From the IMG/VR virus record IMGVR_UViG_3300046804_003818, positions 1-29,019 of that record: a stretch of DNA of 29,019 nucleotides; one strand, written 5' to 3'. This stretch comes from a virus. The translations under genes were made by a program, and so were the position numbers. Shown piece after piece: positions 8,465-15,652 of the stretch (position 1 is its first letter; every line of letters begins with the position of its first letter). The notes under the pieces are model-generated. The model saw only the letters and a program-made list of their open reading frames with translations. It searched no databases and was not told the DNA's origin.

Positions 8465-8752
8465 TTATTCGACAATAGCTAGAACATCATCTTCTTTAAG
8501 AACAATGTGTTCTACATCGTTAACTTTAACAGTCTGTCCGGCATACTTTGTATACAGTACAGTATCCCCTTCTTTAATAGACAAAGGTAATACTTTACCA
8601 TCTTCTGTAACTTTGCCTTTGCCTACAGCAAGTACTTTACCTTGTTGTGGTTTTTCCTGTGCATTATCAGGAATAAAGATACCGGCTTTAGTTACAGTTT
8701 CACTGTCTAAAGGTTTAATAATGATTCTATCATGTAATGGTTTTAATTGCAT
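8465..8752 (-). CDS. groES: GroES co-chaperonin (Cpn10)
   Basis: 95-residue heptameric lid of GroEL. Starts [16 protein letters not shown], with the mobile loop at about 17-35 carrying the hydrophobic tripeptide I-F-I (family I-V-L or I-V-I) that docks on GroEL, followed by [17 protein letters not shown] and the roof region '[21 protein letters not shown]'. It is an ordinary bacterial GroES by length and sequence, unlike the large T4 gp31. A bacterial-type GroES together with a dedicated GroEL means the phage supplies the whole chamber. The leader has a GC hairpin and a variant of the chaperone leader sequence. Confidence 0.96.
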   Translation of the reverse strand: MQLKPLHDRIIIKPLDSETVTKAGIFIPDNAQEKPQQGKVLAVGKGKVTEDGKVLPLSIKEGDTVLYTKYAGQTVKVNDVEHIVLKEDDVLAIVE

Positions 8753-8757
8753 TTTAA

Positions 8758-8805
8758 TCTCCTTTTAAAGCAAGAAAAATTGGGGGCCTTTTAGAGCACC
8801 CCCTT
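8758..8805 (-). terminator. hairpin between dnaK and groES (weak terminator and groES leader)
   Basis: Minus strand GGGGG (complement of 8799-8803), 12-base loop, CCCCC (complement of 8782-8786), then AATTTTTC. It could attenuate dnaK transcription. It is followed by CTTGCTTTAAAAGGAGA (complement of 8758-8774), a near copy of the dnaK/hsp20 leader 18-mer, which ends in the groES SD. Confidence 0.5.
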
Positions 8806-8813
8806 AAAGATGC

Positions 8814-10682
8814 TTAGGTAGCCTCTGTTACCTCAGCATCAACTATACCGTCAGCTTTGTCCTTTTCTTTAGCCTCTTTGGCTTTACGAACAGGTTCAGT
8901 TGCGGCTAGTAAATCGCTCAATGTTTGAGTGACTTTATCCTTATCGTTGGCATTGGCAGCTTCTTGGAAGTTCTTGATAGCTTCTTCAATCTTATCTTTT
9001 TCTTCCTGGCTTAGTTTGCTTTCAACTTCGCTTAGGTCCTTACGGATAGAATGTATCTGTGCTTCTGCCATATTGCGAGTTTCAATTTCTTCGCGTTTCT
9101 TTTTATCGTCTTCAGCATTAGCTTCGGCTTCTTTGACCATACGATCAATTTCTTCACTGCTAAGTCCGCTATCACTTTTGATAGTGATCTTGTTTTCTTT
9201 GCCAGTATTTTTATCCTTAGCACTGACATGCATAATGCCATTAGCGTCAATGTCAAGGGTAACTTCAATTTGTGGAGTTCCACGTGGAGCAGGATTAATA
9301 CCTTCTAGGTTAAATTCACCTAATAGTTTATTATATTGTACTAGCTCACGCTCGCCTTGGAAGACTTTAATAGTCACAGCTGGCTGGTTGTCGTCGGCAG
9401 TTGAAAATATTTGTTGTGCTTTAGTTGGGATAGTTGTATTCTTTTGAATTAACTTGGCCATAATGCCGCCCATAGTTTCGATGCCAAGGCTTAACGGTGT
9501 AACGTCTAACAGTAAAACATCATTACGGTCACCTGCTAGAACAGCACCCTGAACTGCGGCACCTGCAGCCACTGCTTCGTCAGGGTTAACATCTTTGCGT
9601 GGTGCTTTGCCAAACAGTTTTTCAACTATTTCTTGTACCTTGGGCATACGTGTCATGCCACCAACTAAGATAACTTCGTCAATGTCTCCAGCAGTCACAC
9701 CTGCGTCTTTCATTGCTGTCTTGCAAGGCTCAATTGACCGCTGAATTAATTCATCCACTAGGTTTTCTAATTTAGCACGAGTTAATTTAATGTTCATGTG
9801 CTTAGGACCTGTAGCATCAGCAGTTACGTAAGGTAAGTTAACATCAGTTTGAGCACTGCTTGACAATTCAATCTTGGCCTTTTCAGCGGCTTCTTTTAGA
9901 CGTTGTAGTGCTAGAACATCTTTGGTAAGATCAACGCCAGTGTCTTTCTTGAACTCATCAATCAAGTAGTCCATAATACGCTGGTCAAAGTCTTCACCGC
10001 CGAGGAATGTATCACCGTTAGTAGACAACACTTCAATTTGCTTGTCGCCGTCAACATTGGCAATTTCAATAATGCTAACGTCAAATGTACCACCACCTAA
10101 GTCGTACACAGCAATTTTACGATCCTGTTTGTCAGCTTTATCAACACCGTAGGCTAATGCGGCTGCGGTAGGTTCGTTGATAATACGCAGTACTTCTAAA
10201 CCAGCAATTTGTCCAGCGTCTTTAGTAGCTTGACGTTGTTGATCGTTAAAGTAAGCAGGAACTGTAATAACTGCTTTGGTAACTTCTGTGCCCAAGTAGT
10301 CTTCAGCAGTCTTTTTCATCTTACGTAGCACTTCTGCTGAAATTTGTGGGGGTGCTAGTTCTTTTTCATTTGCACGTACCCATGCATCGCCGTTTTTAGA
10401 TTCCATAATCTCATATGGCATTAGGTCAATGTCTTTTTGTACAGCCTGTTCTTTAAACTTGCGTCCAATTAAACGCTTGGCTGCATAGATAGTGTTTTTG
10501 GGGTTTGTAACAGCTTGTCGTTTTGCTGAAGCGCCAACGAGGATCTCATCATTAGCATAGGCAACAATACTAGGTGTAGTACGAGCACCTTCGCTATTTT
10601 CAATTATTTTGGGAGTTCCGTTTTCGATGACTGCAACGCAGCTATTGGTAGTACCTAAATCGATACCGATGACTTTGCTCAT
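8814..10682 (-). CDS. dnaK: DnaK (Hsp70) chaperone
   Basis: Complete Hsp70, 622 residues (E. coli 638). ATPase domain: phosphate loops [13 protein letters not shown] (5-17) and '[14 protein letters not shown]', adenosine loop '[13 protein letters not shown]'. The interdomain linker region '[19 protein letters not shown]' leads to a peptide-binding domain ('NTTIPTK', '[15 protein letters not shown]') and a helical lid with an acidic end, [12 protein letters not shown]. No DnaJ or GrpE gene is in the window, so it presumably uses host co-chaperones (inferred). Strong bacterial character. Its leader carries an ATAAATA box, a 10-base-pair hairpin and the 18-mer shared with hsp20, with SD AAGGAGA. 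Confidence 0.97.
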   Translation of the reverse strand: MSKVIGIDLGTTNSCVAVIENGTPKIIENSEGARTTPSIVAYANDEILVGASAKRQAVTNPKNTIYAAKRLIGRKFKEQAVQKDIDLMPYEIMESKNGDAWVRANEKELAPPQISAEVLRKMKKTAEDYLGTEVTKAVITVPAYFNDQQRQATKDAGQIAGLEVLRIINEPTAAALAYGVDKADKQDRKIAVYDLGGGTFDVSIIEIANVDGDKQIEVLSTNGDTFLGGEDFDQRIMDYLIDEFKKDTGVDLTKDVLALQRLKEAAEKAKIELSSSAQTDVNLPYVTADATGPKHMNIKLTRAKLENLVDELIQRSIEPCKTAMKDAGVTAGDIDEVILVGGMTRMPKVQEIVEKLFGKAPRKDVNPDEAVAAGAAVQGAVLAGDRNDVLLLDVTPLSLGIETMGGIMAKLIQKNTTIPTKAQQIFSTADDNQPAVTIKVFQGERELVQYNKLLGEFNLEGINPAPRGTPQIEVTLDIDANGIMHVSAKDKNTGKENKITIKSDSGLSSEEIDRMVKEAEANAEDDKKKREEIETRNMAEAQIHSIRKDLSEVESKLSQEEKDKIEEAIKNFQEAANANDKDKVTQTLSDLLAATEPVRKAKEAKEKDKADGIVDAEVTEAT

Positions 10683-10687
10683 TGTTA

Positions 10688-10768
10688 TCTCCTTAATTAA
10701 GCAAGATTTAGTTTTTGGGCCCCGTGCCCGATTGTAAAACCCGAAGCGTTTTACAATTTTTATTTATC
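10688..10768 (-). promoter_or_regulatory. dnaK leader: GATAAATA box, 10-bp hairpin, conserved 18-mer
   Basis: Minus strand order: GATAAATA (complement of 10761-10768); perfect stem ATTGTAAAAC / GTTTTACAAT (10748-10757 with 10731-10740) whose loop contains CTTCGG, the ultra-stable UUCG type common in T4 intergenic hairpins; a small GGGC/GCCC stem (10717-10729); then CTTGCTTAATTAAGGAGA (complement of 10688-10705) with the SD. Confidence 0.55.
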
Positions 10769-10776
10769 TCGCAGAT

Positions 10777-11358
10777 TTAGCGATTGTTAGCAAGTGGGCG
10801 GAAATATTCGCCGTCGGTAGAACTAGCAGTGCGTAGTTTTTGAAATATATTTTGAACACCCACAGCCTGGTTCCACGCATCCTCTAACGCATGGTGTTTT
10901 AATACAGGGGGACGCTTAGGATCAATGCCAATGTCAAAAAGTGTGCGTGTACAACGAACCTGCCAAAAACTCCACGGAACGGCTTTATTAATTTTCTTAA
11001 AAATGTGTTCGCAAATCACCACGTCAAAGGCAGCACCGTGACTCCATACACGTTTAGCACCCCAACAAAATTTATAAAGTTGATTCATTGCATCAACAAT
11101 ATCAATTCTGCCATCGGGGCTAAATGCTTCCTCTTGGGCTTCTTTACTTTGGTTTGCCCACCAGGCAATAGTGTCGTCGCTAGTAACTAAACCAATACGG
11201 TCGCAACTATCAAGATCTACTTTTACATAGAATTTTTCACAAGTTGGGTCGTTAAAATCATCACCAAAGGGGTCAAATTTAACAGCGCCAATTGTTAGGA
11301 CGGCAGCATCAGGCGATGTTGCCAGTGTTTCAAGGTCAATCATTATATCTGTAAGCAT
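10777..11358 (-). CDS. dexA: DEDDh 3'-5' exonuclease, T4 DexA-like
   Basis: 193-residue RNase H-fold exonuclease. Catalytic residues visible: D8 and E10 (MIDLETL), D112 (HGAAFDVVI) and H155...D160 (HHALEDA), i.e. the DEDDh set. The 'DTIAWWANQS' and 'VWSHGAAFD' blocks match the DexA/Rv2179c-like branch, whose members act on DNA or RNA 3' ends; T4 DexA degrades DNA. The preferred substrate cannot be told from sequence. It has a perfect sigma70 promoter whose -10 box ends only 6 bases before the ATG, so the message is probably leaderless. It lies upstream of dnaK and divergent from the terC riboswitch. Confidence 0.85.
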   Translation of the reverse strand: MLTDIMIDLETLATSPDAAVLTIGAVKFDPFGDDFNDPTCEKFYVKVDLDSCDRIGLVTSDDTIAWWANQSKEAQEEAFSPDGRIDIVDAMNQLYKFCWGAKRVWSHGAAFDVVICEHIFKKINKAVPWSFWQVRCTRTLFDIGIDPKRPPVLKHHALEDAWNQAVGVQNIFQKLRTASSTDGEYFRPLANNR

Positions 11359-11364
11359 TGTGCA

Positions 11365-11393
11365 ATTATAACACCAGTATAATGCAATGTCAA
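11365..11393 (-). promoter_or_regulatory. consensus sigma70 promoter, leaderless start of dexA-like gene
   Basis: Minus strand TTGACA (11388-11393), 17-base spacer, TATAAT (11365-11370), then 6 bases and ATG. The usual start point 6-8 bases past the -10 box falls on the AUG. No SD exists in the gap. Confidence 0.8.
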
Positions 11394-11407
11394 CATATTT
11401 GACAATG

Positions 11408-11414
11408 CTAAATA
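11408..11414 (+). promoter_or_regulatory. CTAAATA box upstream of the terC riboswitch
   Basis: CTAAATA on the plus strand, 5 bases before the first riboswitch stem. This is the same box seen before nrdA and the tail gene. A TATAAT on the plus strand at 11378-11383 is an alternative -10 without a clear -35. Confidence 0.4.
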
Positions 11415-11418
11415 AAAA

Positions 11419-11516
11419 TGTGGGGAGTAGCCCCCTGGTGCAATGCCAGGCACACTAATCGTCAGCACGACGAAAGTCCGGTTAGTGCGGGAAGTTTGGT
11501 TCTGGGCAAGACCATA
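11419..11516 (+). ncRNA. yybP-ykoY (Mn2+-sensing) riboswitch
   Basis: The RNA carries both signature loops of this class: GGGGAGUAGC (11422-11431) after the first strand of the closing stem and GGGCAAGACC (11504-11513) before its second strand. The closing stem UGUGG (11419-11423) pairs with CCAUA (11512-11516). Inside are hairpins CCTGG/CCAGG (11434-11438, 11446-11450) and CACTAA/TTAGTG (11453-11458, 11482-11487). The class binds Mn2+ where the two loops dock and usually turns on Mn exporters of the TerC/Alx, MntP or UPF0016 families. Here terC starts 17 bases after the closing stem, with AAGGA between, so control of translation start is plausible; I see no intrinsic terminator. Confidence 0.87.
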
Positions 11517-11533
11517 AATCTTAAGGAAAAATT

Positions 11534-12208
11534 ATGGATATCATATCCCTTGAATTCTTATGGGCACTCTTGGCCATCATTTTAATCGATGTAGTGCTAG
11601 GAGGAGAGAATGCCCTTGTTATAGCAATGGCTGCTAAACAACTACCCGAACACCTGCGTAAACGTGCTATGGTTTGGGGTACATTTGGTGCAGTAGCAGT
11701 TCGATTTGTCTGTGTAGCCGCGCTGACTTATCTGCTAATGATCCCAGGACTGCGGCTAGTAGGAGGTGCGTTACTAATTTGGATAGCATGGAAACTTACA
11801 GCAGGAAGCAATGATCATAAAGATATAAAAGCTGCCACTACATTTTGGGGTGCAATGGGTACTATAGTAATGGCAGACGCTGTCATGGGCTTAGACAATG
11901 CACTAGGTATTGCGGGTGCGGCTGGAGGCAACTGGATTTTGATCATTGCAGGATTATTAATCAGTGTTCCTATTATACTTTTTGGAAGTACTATAGTTTC
12001 ACGTATACTTGATAAATATCCTAGCGCAGTTTACATAGGTGCATTTGTACTGTACTATGTAGCAGGTAATATGATTATGCATGAGCCTTTTATCGATGAG
12101 TGGAATGATCCATTACACGATATTCTTGAAAAATCATTACCGTTTATTGCAGCAGTATTATTAACTGCTAAACAATATTACCGTTTTGAAATAAGGAAAA
12201 AGAAATGA
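11534..12208 (+). CDS. terC: TerC/YjbE-family integral membrane metal transporter
   Basis: 224 residues, about seven membrane helices. Both family metal motifs are visible: 'GGENALVIAMAAKQLP' (23-38) and 'MADAVMGLDNALGIAGAAGG' (about 112-131), each with an acidic residue next to Asn inside a helix. TerC/Alx/YjbE proteins export Mn2+ or help load secreted enzymes with Mn, and are named for tellurite resistance. The Mn riboswitch immediately upstream supports Mn as the relevant metal. SD AAGGA, 6-7 bases before the ATG. The start codon of the next small gene overlaps its stop (ATGA). It is the only large gene on the plus strand, hence an insertion relative to the surrounding gene order (inferred). 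Confidence 0.93.
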   Translation: MDIISLEFLWALLAIILIDVVLGGENALVIAMAAKQLPEHLRKRAMVWGTFGAVAVRFVCVAALTYLLMIPGLRLVGGALLIWIAWKLTAGSNDHKDIKAATTFWGAMGTIVMADAVMGLDNALGIAGAAGGNWILIIAGLLISVPIILFGSTIVSRILDKYPSAVYIGAFVLYYVAGNMIMHEPFIDEWNDPLHDILEKSLPFIAAVLLTAKQYYRFEIRKKK

Positions 12209-12375
12209 AGCCAGTTCTAATACAAACACTACACAGACACAATCAAAAGAAAAAACCTAAGAATTTAGAAACGGTTGAAATAGATCCTAGTCACGGAGGA
12301 CCGCGCGATCGAGCAGGATTCATTATCCTGCTCATTATTATAATGAGTATAATAATAGCAACGGTAATGAGTTAG
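12205..12375 (+). CDS. 56-residue single-pass membrane protein of unknown function
   Basis: The ATG overlaps the terC stop (ATGA), so it is probably translated by coupling with terC. The first 33 residues are basic and polar (HRHNQKKKPKN); residues 37-55 form one hydrophobic segment (FIILLIIIMSIIIATVM). I know no family for it. A perfect inverted repeat (GAGCAGGAT / ATCCTGCTC, 12311-12333) lies inside the coding sequence. A terminator follows 5 bases after the stop codon, so terC and this gene form a two-gene riboswitch-controlled unit. Being small, basic and membrane-bound, it could be an accessory subunit of TerC, which is inference. Confidence 0.65.
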   Translation: MKPVLIQTLHRHNQKKKPKNLETVEIDPSHGGPRDRAGFIILLIIIMSIIIATVMS

Positions 12376-12380
12376 TAATA

Positions 12381-12404
12381 AGCCCCGAAAGGGGCTATTT
12401 TTTT
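12381..12404 (+). terminator. rho-independent terminator of the terC unit
   Basis: Stem AGCCCC / GGGGCT with a GAAA tetraloop, followed by ATTTTTTT. Good bacterial-type terminator on the plus strand. Confidence 0.85.
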
Positions 12405-12415
12405 GGATGTAAAAA

Positions 12416-12589
12416 ATGGAAACACACAAACGAACACTAGTAAGAGCCGCAAGCTGGCGCATAACAGCAACTCTAGTTACTGCTTATTTTACAGGCATTA
12501 GTGGAGCAATTTTAATTAACGTATGGATGACCATAGTGCATTACATACACGAACGACTATGGTTAAAAATCAATTGGGGTAAAGAATAA
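12416..12589 (+). CDS. DUF2061-family small membrane protein
   Basis: 57 residues. The pattern 'KRTLVRAASWRITATLVT', 'TGISGAILIN' and 'HYIHERLWLKINWGKE' matches DUF2061 (R..K..SWR..A...T ... G......... YY.HER.W..I.WG), small two-helix membrane proteins of unknown function common in bacteria and some phages. It starts 12 bases after the terC-unit terminator, with only a weak SD-like GGA, so its expression must come from read-through or an unseen promoter. Its last 20 bases overlap the 3' end of the convergent minus-strand gene. Confidence 0.75.
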   Translation: METHKRTLVRAASWRITATLVTAYFTGISGAILINVWMTIVHYIHERLWLKINWGKE

Positions 12590-12821
12590 GTTTCTTTATA
12601 TCTTTTTGTTTGACAAAGATTATTTCGTAAACCTTGTCTTGATGTTTGATAGGTAAATCTAGAAAGATGCTAACTCTAGGTCCTTCTAGTTCACTTATCA
12701 TATTATCATTGCCAACTGTTCCTATAAATGGAATTTTATTCCATTGACCAAAAACTCTATCGCCGATGTGCCAAACAGCTTTTGGTCGATTAGCAGCAAA
12801 GTATTCTGCTAAGTTACCCAT
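12570..12821 (-). CDS. conserved small phage protein, unknown function
   Basis: 83 residues, no family recognised. Contains 'AVWHIGDRVFGQWNKIPFIG' followed by 'DNMISELEGPRVSIFLDLP', a pattern of short beta strands that could form a small SH3-like barrel; this is a guess. Its ATG shares one base with the bS21 stop codon (TAATG), so it is translationally coupled to rpsU. Its 3' end converges on and overlaps the plus-strand DUF2061 gene. Confidence 0.7.
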   Translation of the reverse strand: MGNLAEYFAANRPKAVWHIGDRVFGQWNKIPFIGTVGNDNMISELEGPRVSIFLDLPIKHQDKVYEIIFVKQKDIKKLILYPN

Positions 12822-13057
12822 TAGTACATCTTTTTAGGTAGTTGTTCTTTTTCTAATTTCTTTTGATAACGAGCTTTGGCAGCACTGGCTTTACGTTTAC
12901 GAGCAGTAGTTGGTTTTTCGTAAAACTCTTTCTTTTGTAAAGTTTTTAACGTACCAGCTTCTTCAACTTTATTTTTAAATCGGCGTAGAGCACGATTAAT
13001 ATCTTCGCCTTCTTTTAAAACTACGCCAGTTCCTTTAATTGTTTGTCTCATTGTCAT
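12821..13057 (-). CDS. rpsU: ribosomal protein bS21
   Basis: 78 residues (bacterial bS21 about 71). 'INRALRRFKNKVEEAGTL' and 'KKEFYEKPTTARKRKASAA' match bS21 (ALRRFKR..E.AG.L ... REFYEKPT..RKR...A), followed by the basic C-terminus. bS21 sits at the anti-SD end of 16S rRNA and is exchangeable, and phage copies are known from aquatic phages, where they may bias ribosomes to phage messages. The starts at 13057 and 13051 (ATGACAATG) are both possible. The gene overlaps the upstream gene by 23 bases and the downstream one by 1. Confidence 0.93.
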   Translation of the reverse strand: MTMRQTIKGTGVVLKEGEDINRALRRFKNKVEEAGTLKTLQKKEFYEKPTTARKRKASAAKARYQKKLEKEQLPKKMY

Positions 13058-13463
13058 CTTCTTGATCTTCCTCGTCAGTGTCTTCTTTATTAAGAACTTC
13101 TAAAATCCAGTCTAAATTATATATCCTATTTCTACTGATCAACTGCCACGGAGTGATTTCATCTGTAGTTAGATAATGCGTGTTTGGTTGTGCTAACAAA
13201 AAGCTAACAAAGTTTTTGGTAATTGCATCACAATTGTCAATATCAATAATAATATTATCAACTTGCTGACTAACGCTTAACATCCATTCAATATTAGTTT
13301 CATCAGTATCATAAATGAATACATTCAAATCTTCGTCGCTTTGACTTAGTATCTGCTGGAATTGCATCTTAACTTTGGTACTTGGTTTGATTAACAAATA
13401 AGCCGGATTAAGATTAAACAGTTTATCAGGTGGCGTAATTAAATTAATTTTTCCTAAACTCAT
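13035..13463 (-). CDS. conserved phage protein with acidic tail, unknown function
   Basis: 142 residues. Begins MSLGKINLITPPDKLFNLNP, has a mixed alpha/beta body ('VDNIIIDIDNCDAITKNFVS', 'HYLTTDEITPW') and ends in a run dominated by Asp, Glu and Asn (about 127-142). No catalytic motif recognised. The upstream region has no clear SD. It overlaps rpsU by 23 bases, suggesting an ancient fixed gene pair in this phage group. Acidic tails of this sort often contact nucleic-acid-binding or basic proteins; here that is only a suggestion. Confidence 0.75.
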   Translation of the reverse strand: MSLGKINLITPPDKLFNLNPAYLLIKPSTKVKMQFQQILSQSDEDLNVFIYDTDETNIEWMLSVSQQVDNIIIDIDNCDAITKNFVSFLLAQPNTHYLTTDEITPWQLISRNRIYNLDWILEVLNKEDTDEEDQEDDNETNN

Positions 13464-13527
13464 AATTTTTTACTTTGAATTCTTTGCCAAATAGATTTTT
13501 CACTTTGCTCACTATTTTGAACGTAGG

Positions 13528-14922
13528 TTACTCTTTGGTCTTCTTGATCTGTTGATCCTGTTCTTTGATTATGTAGCTGCTCTTTTTTTTTGATTCCTCT
13601 GCTTTTTGTGCATCGAGCTCTTCTACAGTTTCCCACGGTAATTGTTCGATTAGTCCCGCTTCATAAAGTGTTTCTTGACGTTTAATAGTATCGTCAGGAT
13701 TTTCAGATTTCCATTGTTTTTTAGCAGCCTTTAATCCTTCGTCTAATATTTCTTCAGCTGTTTGTTCTTCGTGTAGTTTATGTATAATATCTAACTTACG
13801 CTCGATATTTTTTACGGCAGCATCGTCTGCTTCTTCTGCTTCTTCTGCTTTGGCAACCAACGGTGAACCAAACATCCAACCTTCTGGATATTTAAATCCT
13901 TGTTTTAGGTAAGGGTGTGTATCTGGATGATGTGTCTTTGGTTCTTCTACAGGCTCTTCATATTCAATGCGATCGGCAGGATGTTCACCGGGATCATCAA
14001 ACTGAGCAGACTTTGGAGTGATTTCCTCGTAAGTTGGAAAAGGCCAAATAGCTTCTTTTTCAATTTCTTGTTTTTCTTCTTCTGTTGGTTTTTCGCCAAC
14101 ATCAGCAACATACGGGTCAGGAGTAGTTTCTGCTTCCTCTCGAACTTTACGGAAATATTGGAAACTATATTGGCTGGCTAACAATAGTATAACGGCCAAC
14201 GGATCAAATACAATAACTATGACAATAATAACCCAACGAACAGCACGTTCTAACAGATTAGTATCTGGGTTGTCTCCGTAGATCAATGCGGCAATGTATT
14301 TGATTGGACCTACTTCAGCTTCTACCTTACGTACCTCTGCGGCAATTGGTGCCCGCTCTTCATTAAGGCTAGCAATTGTTTTCTGTTCGGCGGCGATTTC
14401 CGCTTGTAAACGACTACGTTCTTTAGCCTGGCTTCGACGTATCGCAACTGCTTTATCGGCACCTTTTTCATCGTTACTGCGGCCCATGATTTGGTCCACA
14501 GCTTCATCCATTTGTTTAAGTGCTTTGCGGTTAGCATCTATATTGTCCTTTGCGGTTTTTATCTTTTCGTCATAGATTGATATCTTGCTTTGAGCATCAC
14601 CACTAACCAATGTTTGATCCATGTGTGCCTTTGACAGGTAGCCAAAGATTCCCATAGAGGTAATGACCATAAGAATAGTCACTGCTACAAGGAGGTATGC
14701 TTTGATAAAACGTGGTGCAATAAACCAGTTTTGTTTAAGCCATACGGTTGCCACTAGCTTACTTAATTCTAACACAATACCCATAATAGCAATAGGTATT
14801 ACCGCGGCGGCAAATATGCTAATTAAACCTGCTACGGAGTAGTAAACTGCAACAGCACTAATTGACAGACCGCTTAATAACGTAAGCCAGGCGATAAATT
14901 TATCAGCCAATGTTATTTTCAT
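13528..14922 (-). CDS. large membrane protein with coiled coil (DUF4407-like layout)
   Basis: 464 residues. Membrane segments at about 9-30, 32-53 and 74-96, a charged coiled coil at about 110-205 (many K/E/A/Q with 'RLQAEIAAEQKTIASLNEER'), a fourth membrane segment at 229-251, then a 210-residue soluble, highly acidic tail rich in E, P and K. That arrangement resembles DUF4407 proteins. The coiled coil would lie on one side of the membrane and the acidic tail on the opposite or same side depending on topology. Function unknown; candidates are host-envelope remodelling or a membrane anchor for phage assembly. The ATG is preceded by GATAAATATTAATCTATG, which contains the stop codon of the upstream gene. 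Confidence 0.8.
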   Translation of the reverse strand: MKITLADKFIAWLTLLSGLSISAVAVYYSVAGLISIFAAAVIPIAIMGIVLELSKLVATVWLKQNWFIAPRFIKAYLLVAVTILMVITSMGIFGYLSKAHMDQTLVSGDAQSKISIYDEKIKTAKDNIDANRKALKQMDEAVDQIMGRSNDEKGADKAVAIRRSQAKERSRLQAEIAAEQKTIASLNEERAPIAAEVRKVEAEVGPIKYIAALIYGDNPDTNLLERAVRWVIIVIVIVFDPLAVILLLASQYSFQYFRKVREEAETTPDPYVADVGEKPTEEEKQEIEKEAIWPFPTYEEITPKSAQFDDPGEHPADRIEYEEPVEEPKTHHPDTHPYLKQGFKYPEGWMFGSPLVAKAEEAEEADDAAVKNIERKLDIIHKLHEEQTAEEILDEGLKAAKKQWKSENPDDTIKRQETLYEAGLIEQLPWETVEELDAQKAEESKKKSSYIIKEQDQQIKKTKE

Positions 14923-14938
14923 AGATTAATATTTATCG
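14920..14938 (-). promoter_or_regulatory. compact stop/late-box/start element before the 464-residue membrane protein gene
   Basis: Minus strand: GATAAATA (complement of 14930-14937), the stop TAA of the surface-antigen-like gene, then the ATG, all within 19 bases. Near duplicate of 4711-4729. Confidence 0.45.
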
Positions 14939-15348
14939 ATGAAATTCCATGTATTTCTAGTATTATTATAACAGGCTGTGTCTTCGTACGTACGCATTTG
15001 ATCGCCAAATCTAGCCCACGAGTATACCCGACGACACGGTCCACTATTGCTAGGCCATGTATAGATGATACGAGCCTTGCCATGGCTACCAGTGCGCTCG
15101 TTGAACCATTCTACTAGTTCGCCATTTTCAAGATTGTTCAGTGCATGGTATACTGCCTGTGTATGATAGGCAGTATCTTGCTTATTCATCCTAGTTTCTA
15201 GTATTTTTCCTATAAGCCATGCAGAACCTAAAGCACTTTCTCCAGAGTTTGGACTAGGTCTAGGAAACTCCCAGCTTTGTGCCCAACTATTGGTACAGGC
15301 TAGGATGAGGCACAATTTCATAAGTGCCATCGTATTTTTGACAGGCAT
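14926..15348 (-). CDS. secreted surface-antigen-like protein
   Basis: 140 residues from the ATG at 15348, chosen because AAAGGAG lies 6 bases upstream; an in-frame ATG at 15405 has no such site. Residues 1-23 are a signal peptide (MALMKLCLILACTNSWA|Q core). The mature part has 'AVYHALNNLENGELVEWFN', 'GKARIIYTWPSNSGPCRRVY' and 'EDTACYNNTRNTWNFIDKY', the layout of the C-terminal domain of 17-kDa surface antigens (W..G..G.V.P ... G..CR ... AC...G.W), with two cysteines that may bond. It overlaps the upstream lipoprotein gene by 62 bases. Likely periplasmic or outer-membrane; role in infection unknown. Confidence 0.7.
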   Translation of the reverse strand: MPVKNTMALMKLCLILACTNSWAQSWEFPRPSPNSGESALGSAWLIGKILETRMNKQDTAYHTQAVYHALNNLENGELVEWFNERTGSHGKARIIYTWPSNSGPCRRVYSWARFGDQMRTYEDTACYNNTRNTWNFIDKY

Positions 15349-15652
15349 AGCCTCTCCTTTCTTGGACGCGACCTTTGAGGTTGATAAGATATTTGTATTC
15401 GCCACAATCTTTGGCTATTCCAGATTGGGCATGAAAAAGTCTTTCGACTCTATTATCATTACACTTCATTACCTCAAAGGTCTTTTCTACACGATTGCCA
15501 TTTTCCATTATAACAACTGTTTCTGTTTTAAGATCGCAGAATTGATTGTTAGCAACGGGCTTATAAGTACTCGAGCACCCTGCAAGAGCAATCACAATAA
15601 ACAGTATTGCAATAACTATCCAAAGATAGTTTTTTACAGTGTACGGATGCAT
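15287..15652 (-). CDS. lipoprotein of unknown function
   Basis: 121 residues. Hydrophobic segment 9-24 ending in a lipobox ALAGC, so C26 (or the adjacent position) is lipidated. The mature part has five further cysteines in 'FCDLKTETVVIMENGNRVE', 'EVMKCNDN', 'AKDCGEYKYL' and 'GYACQKYDG', probably disulphide-bonded in the periplasm. The 'ETVVIMENGNRVEKTFEV.KC' stretch resembles small secreted proteins paired with surface-antigen genes, but I cannot name a family. Start shares one base with the LPP20-like stop (TAATG). A spanin-like function was considered; there is no Pro-rich linker to support it. Confidence 0.7.
   Translation of the reverse strand: MHPYTVKNYLWIVIAILFIVIALAGCSSTYKPVANNQFCDLKTETVVIMENGNRVEKTFEVMKCNDNRVERLFHAQSGIAKDCGEYKYLINLKGRVQERRGYACQKYDGTYEIVPHPSLYQ

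Noticed and set aside
8929-9447. Long plus-strand ORFs opposite dnaK and groEL (also 7437-7847, 7911-8273, 8304-8768).
   Set aside because: They are antisense shadows of strongly conserved genes, rich in Ser/Leu runs, without SDs or recognisable domains.
11399-11404. Plus-strand TTGACA as -35 box for terC.
   Set aside because: The bases 16-18 further on are inside the riboswitch (GGGGAG) and do not resemble a -10 box.
12311-12333. Perfect 9-pair inverted repeat as a terminator.
   Set aside because: It is inside an ORF and is followed by ATTATTATAATG rather than a U-run; a better terminator lies at 12381-12404.
15287-15652. Cys-rich lipoprotein as an outer-membrane spanin.
   Set aside because: It lacks the Pro-rich linker and is too Cys-rich; no inner spanin partner is adjacent.
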